From assembly GCA_964413935.1 (NCBI GenBank), contig CAYPTY010000004.1, forward strand, positions 102,769 to 166,768: a stretch of 64,000 nt of DNA. Reading direction: 5' to 3'. A program made the translations under genes and the position numbers. The notes under the pieces are model-generated. The model worked only from the letters and a program-made list of their open reading frames with translations. It was not told the DNA's origin and did not search any database. Source of the DNA: CAYPTY01 sp964413935. Lineage in GTDB: Bacteria > Bacteroidota > Rhodothermia > Balneolales > Balneolaceae. Below, one piece after another: positions 62,865-64,000 of this stretch (position 1 is the stretch's first letter; each line of letters starts with the position of its first letter).

Positions 62865-63035
62865 TTCTTAACAATGGAGAAATGTAAGAAATCGGGCTGT
62901 GAGGACAAAAGCGGGAATGCGTGGAAAAAAAGGATAAAGCTGCTTTGTAAGGAATGTCAGTTTAAGGGGTCTTAGATATCAAGGATGGCCCGAAAAGGAC
63001 ACGGGTCATAAAACATGAACTAAACCAGAAGGACT
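62865..63035. other. upstream region of the peptide-export locus
   Basis: 171 bp with no gene; divergent control region between frr and the double-glycine peptide genes. It ends in the strong ribosome site AGAAGGA at 63027-63033. No operator is obvious. Confidence 0.4.
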
Positions 63036-63212
63036 ATGAAAGTTGAAATATTATGTCAGGAAGAGATGAAAACCGTATTTGGCGGCGGCATAGGCTGCTG
63101 GCTGGGCAAGTTACTTGCAAGGGCTGTTTATGCGGTTTCTTGCCCAACAATGCAGGGCGCTTGTTATCAGGTTATGAAAGCTAAACAGGAGTATGAAGAT
63201 GCGAATTCATGA
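63036..63212 (+). CDS. double-glycine leader peptide 1 (bacteriocin-like)
   Basis: 58 codons, ATG at 63036 after AGAAGGA (two bases before ATG leave ideal spacing), TGA at 63210-63212. The leader reads I-L-C-Q-E-E-M-K-T-V-F-G-G, fitting the LSxxELxxIxGG consensus with Gly16-Gly17 at the cut site. The predicted mature part (18-58, 41 residues) starts G-I-G-C-W-L-G-K, is amphipathic and cationic in its first half, and has Cys21, Cys36 and Cys43, followed by an acidic tail. Such leaders are cut by C39 peptidases of ABC exporters, and one seems to be encoded downstream. Bacteriocin or signal peptide; no family match from memory. Confidence 0.75.
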   Translation: MKVEILCQEEMKTVFGGGIGCWLGKLLARAVYAVSCPTMQGACYQVMKAKQEYEDANS

Positions 63213-63378
63213 AAGAGAACTCACACAGACAGAGATGATCTCCATATCAGGAGGGTCTATGATTTCACTCAAAAAAAGACTTATTGAGATAGCCTGGCGG
63301 ATACTTGGTAGATTGATTGAAGACACTGCCGTTGAAGCATTTGAATGCTTCGAGGATTCCTTTGTATTCAATAAGTAG
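63199..63378 (+). CDS. double-glycine leader peptide 2 (bacteriocin-like)
   Basis: 59 codons from the ATG at 63199, seven bases after AGGAG (63187-63191); an in-frame ATG at 63193 is only one base from that site. The leader L-T-Q-T-E-M-I-S-I-S-G-G is a textbook match to LSxxELxxIxGG, with Gly18-Gly19. The mature part (20-59, 40 residues) is helical: a cationic stretch SLKKRLIEIAWRILGRLIED followed by an acidic end, with one Cys (about 50). The start lies inside the end of peptide 1 in another frame (14-bp overlap), so the two peptides are translationally coupled. They share no clear mature-region similarity and may act as a two-component pair. Confidence 0.75.
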   Translation: MRIHERELTQTEMISISGGSMISLKKRLIEIAWRILGRLIEDTAVEAFECFEDSFVFNK

Positions 63379-63387
63379 AGCGATATG

Positions 63388-63415
63388 GTGGCAGGTTAAT
63401 AGCCTGCCACTTTTC
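63388..63415 (+). terminator. hairpin attenuator between the peptides and the protease/exporter genes
   Basis: GTGGCAGG-TTAATAG-CCTGCCAC forms an 8-bp perfect stem followed by TTTTCT. It sits 9 bp after the peptide 2 stop and 16 bp before the CPBP start, where partial termination would give more peptide than export machinery. Confidence 0.75.
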
Positions 63416-63430
63416 TAAAAATTGTTACTT

Positions 63431-63961
63431 ATGAAAAAAATTAACCAATACTTAGTCGACAAAACTTTCCATGAGTTTGTAGGGATAATTACCGGGATGG
63501 CAATTATTGTAGACATTGGTTTGATAATCGTTTTGGGATTTATAGCCTATGCATTTGATTTTTTCAGTAACTATGATCAAACCGCCGCCTACAGAATATT
63601 CTTTGGAGATGAGTCAGAACCTGAGAGTTTTATCAGAGATCTATTAGGTAGCGGAATTCTAGCTCCGATACTAGAGACCATTATTTTTCACATTCCATTT
63701 GTTACAGTACTTCGAAAGTTTCCTGTAGATAAATCATTTATTCTAATCTTAACGACGATATCCTTTTCAGCAATTCACGTCAGCAAAGGTCTGATAGCCT
63801 TATTTCTGACTCTTCCAGGATCTTTCTTTATTGCATATGCATATCTAAGGTACATCGAAGATTCATTCAAAAAAGCTGTAATCGCAGCTTTGTTGGTACA
63901 TAGTTTTGCCAACATTTTCATGATTGTTGTTATGCACACCATGGAGGCTCTATTCCAATGA
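63431..63961 (+). CDS. CPBP-family intramembrane protease (CAAX/Abi-like)
   Basis: 176 residues from the ATG at 63431; a TTG three codons earlier is less likely. Five or so membrane segments. Motif 1 is APILETIIFH (Glu82; the second Glu is Thr, a variant seen in this phylum), motif 2 FSAIH (Phe112, His116), motif 3 HSFAN (His157, Asn161). CPBP proteins in bacteriocin loci give self-immunity or process peptides. Its stop overlaps the next start (ATGA). Lower-GC, A-rich codon use than the housekeeping genes to the left hints at transfer. Confidence 0.85.
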   Translation: MKKINQYLVDKTFHEFVGIITGMAIIVDIGLIIVLGFIAYAFDFFSNYDQTAAYRIFFGDESEPESFIRDLLGSGILAPILETIIFHIPFVTVLRKFPVDKSFILILTTISFSAIHVSKGLIALFLTLPGSFFIAYAYLRYIEDSFKKAVIAALLVHSFANIFMIVVMHTMEALFQ

Positions 63962-64000
63962 AATTCAATCCCCGCATAAAACAGCACGATATCACCGACT
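63958..64000 (+). CDS. start of a probable C39-peptidase ABC exporter (cut by window edge)
   Basis: ATG at 63958 overlaps the CPBP stop by 4 bp; GGAGG at 63943-63947 is the ribosome site. Fourteen codons are visible: M-K-F-N-P-R-I-K-Q-H-D-I-T-D. Peptidase-containing ABC transporters of Bacteroidota and relatives begin with this kind of sequence, QHDxxDCG, where the next residue is the catalytic Cys. The final base visible is T, compatible with a TGT or TGC codon. The assignment rests on these few residues plus the double-glycine peptides upstream. Confidence 0.6.
   Translation, partial: MKFNPRIKQHDITD

Overview
The window looks like a draft-assembly segment from a marine or halophilic bacterium of the Balneolales/Balneolaceae type (Gracilimonas-Balneola relatives, near Bacteroidota). 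The evidence is a DUF1501 protein ending in the NYPNPFNP-type sorting domain of that group, a DUF1800/DUF1501 pair, many lipoproteins and outer-membrane barrels, TonB-dependent uptake, GH3 and GH97 glycosidases, DUF2911, and moderate GC content. The assignment is an inference from gene content. Two runs of exactly 100 N (880-979, 45601-45700) are scaffold gaps, and both fall inside tandem repeats, so true copy numbers are unknown.

Layout. 1-2325: a tRNA-Pro with an in-phase 37-bp repeat array at its 3' end, a GIY-YIG nuclease gene, a degenerate tRNA-Pro-like sequence with palindromic arms, and a partial GIY-YIG duplicate fused to a beheaded alcohol dehydrogenase gene. 2.7-13 kb: GIN-domain protein, GH3 beta-glucosidase, an OprP-like porin/DASS carrier/response regulator/histidine kinase operon, DUF1800-DUF1501. 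13-19 kb: response regulator, a decayed DUF4153/LytTR pair joined by a deletion, methylmalonyl-CoA epimerase, AI-2E permease, three related MORN-type lipoproteins. 19-33 kb: PolX, M14 peptidase, CzcCBA-type metal efflux operon, outer-membrane barrel plus Wzi protein, M28 peptidase. 33-45 kb: TPP riboswitch driving a TonB-dependent receptor, DUF2911, amidohydrolase, MsrA, GH97, methyltransferase, phosphoesterase, CDF transporter, Gfo/Idh oxidoreductase. 45.5-46 kb: two tRNA-Leu genes around tRNA-Leu-like tandem repeats. 46-63 kb: housekeeping block TPR-DUF4834-like-dNK-folK-folB-dnaA (with DnaA boxes upstream, a possible oriC), prmC, eno, recF-DUF721-CdaR-like, ispH, S23 four-helix-bundle cassette with heptamer repeats, smc, frr.

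63.0 kb to the end: a secreted-peptide locus cut by the window edge. It has two tandem, translationally overlapping small peptides with double-glycine leaders, a hairpin attenuator, a CPBP intramembrane protease, and the first 14 codons of what looks like a C39-peptidase ABC exporter (the sequence stops just before the expected catalytic Cys). This is the best candidate for an undescribed system. The second is the tRNA-derived repeat arrays, in which tRNA arms appear replaced by palindromes at two unrelated tRNA loci, one of them next to a GIY-YIG gene.
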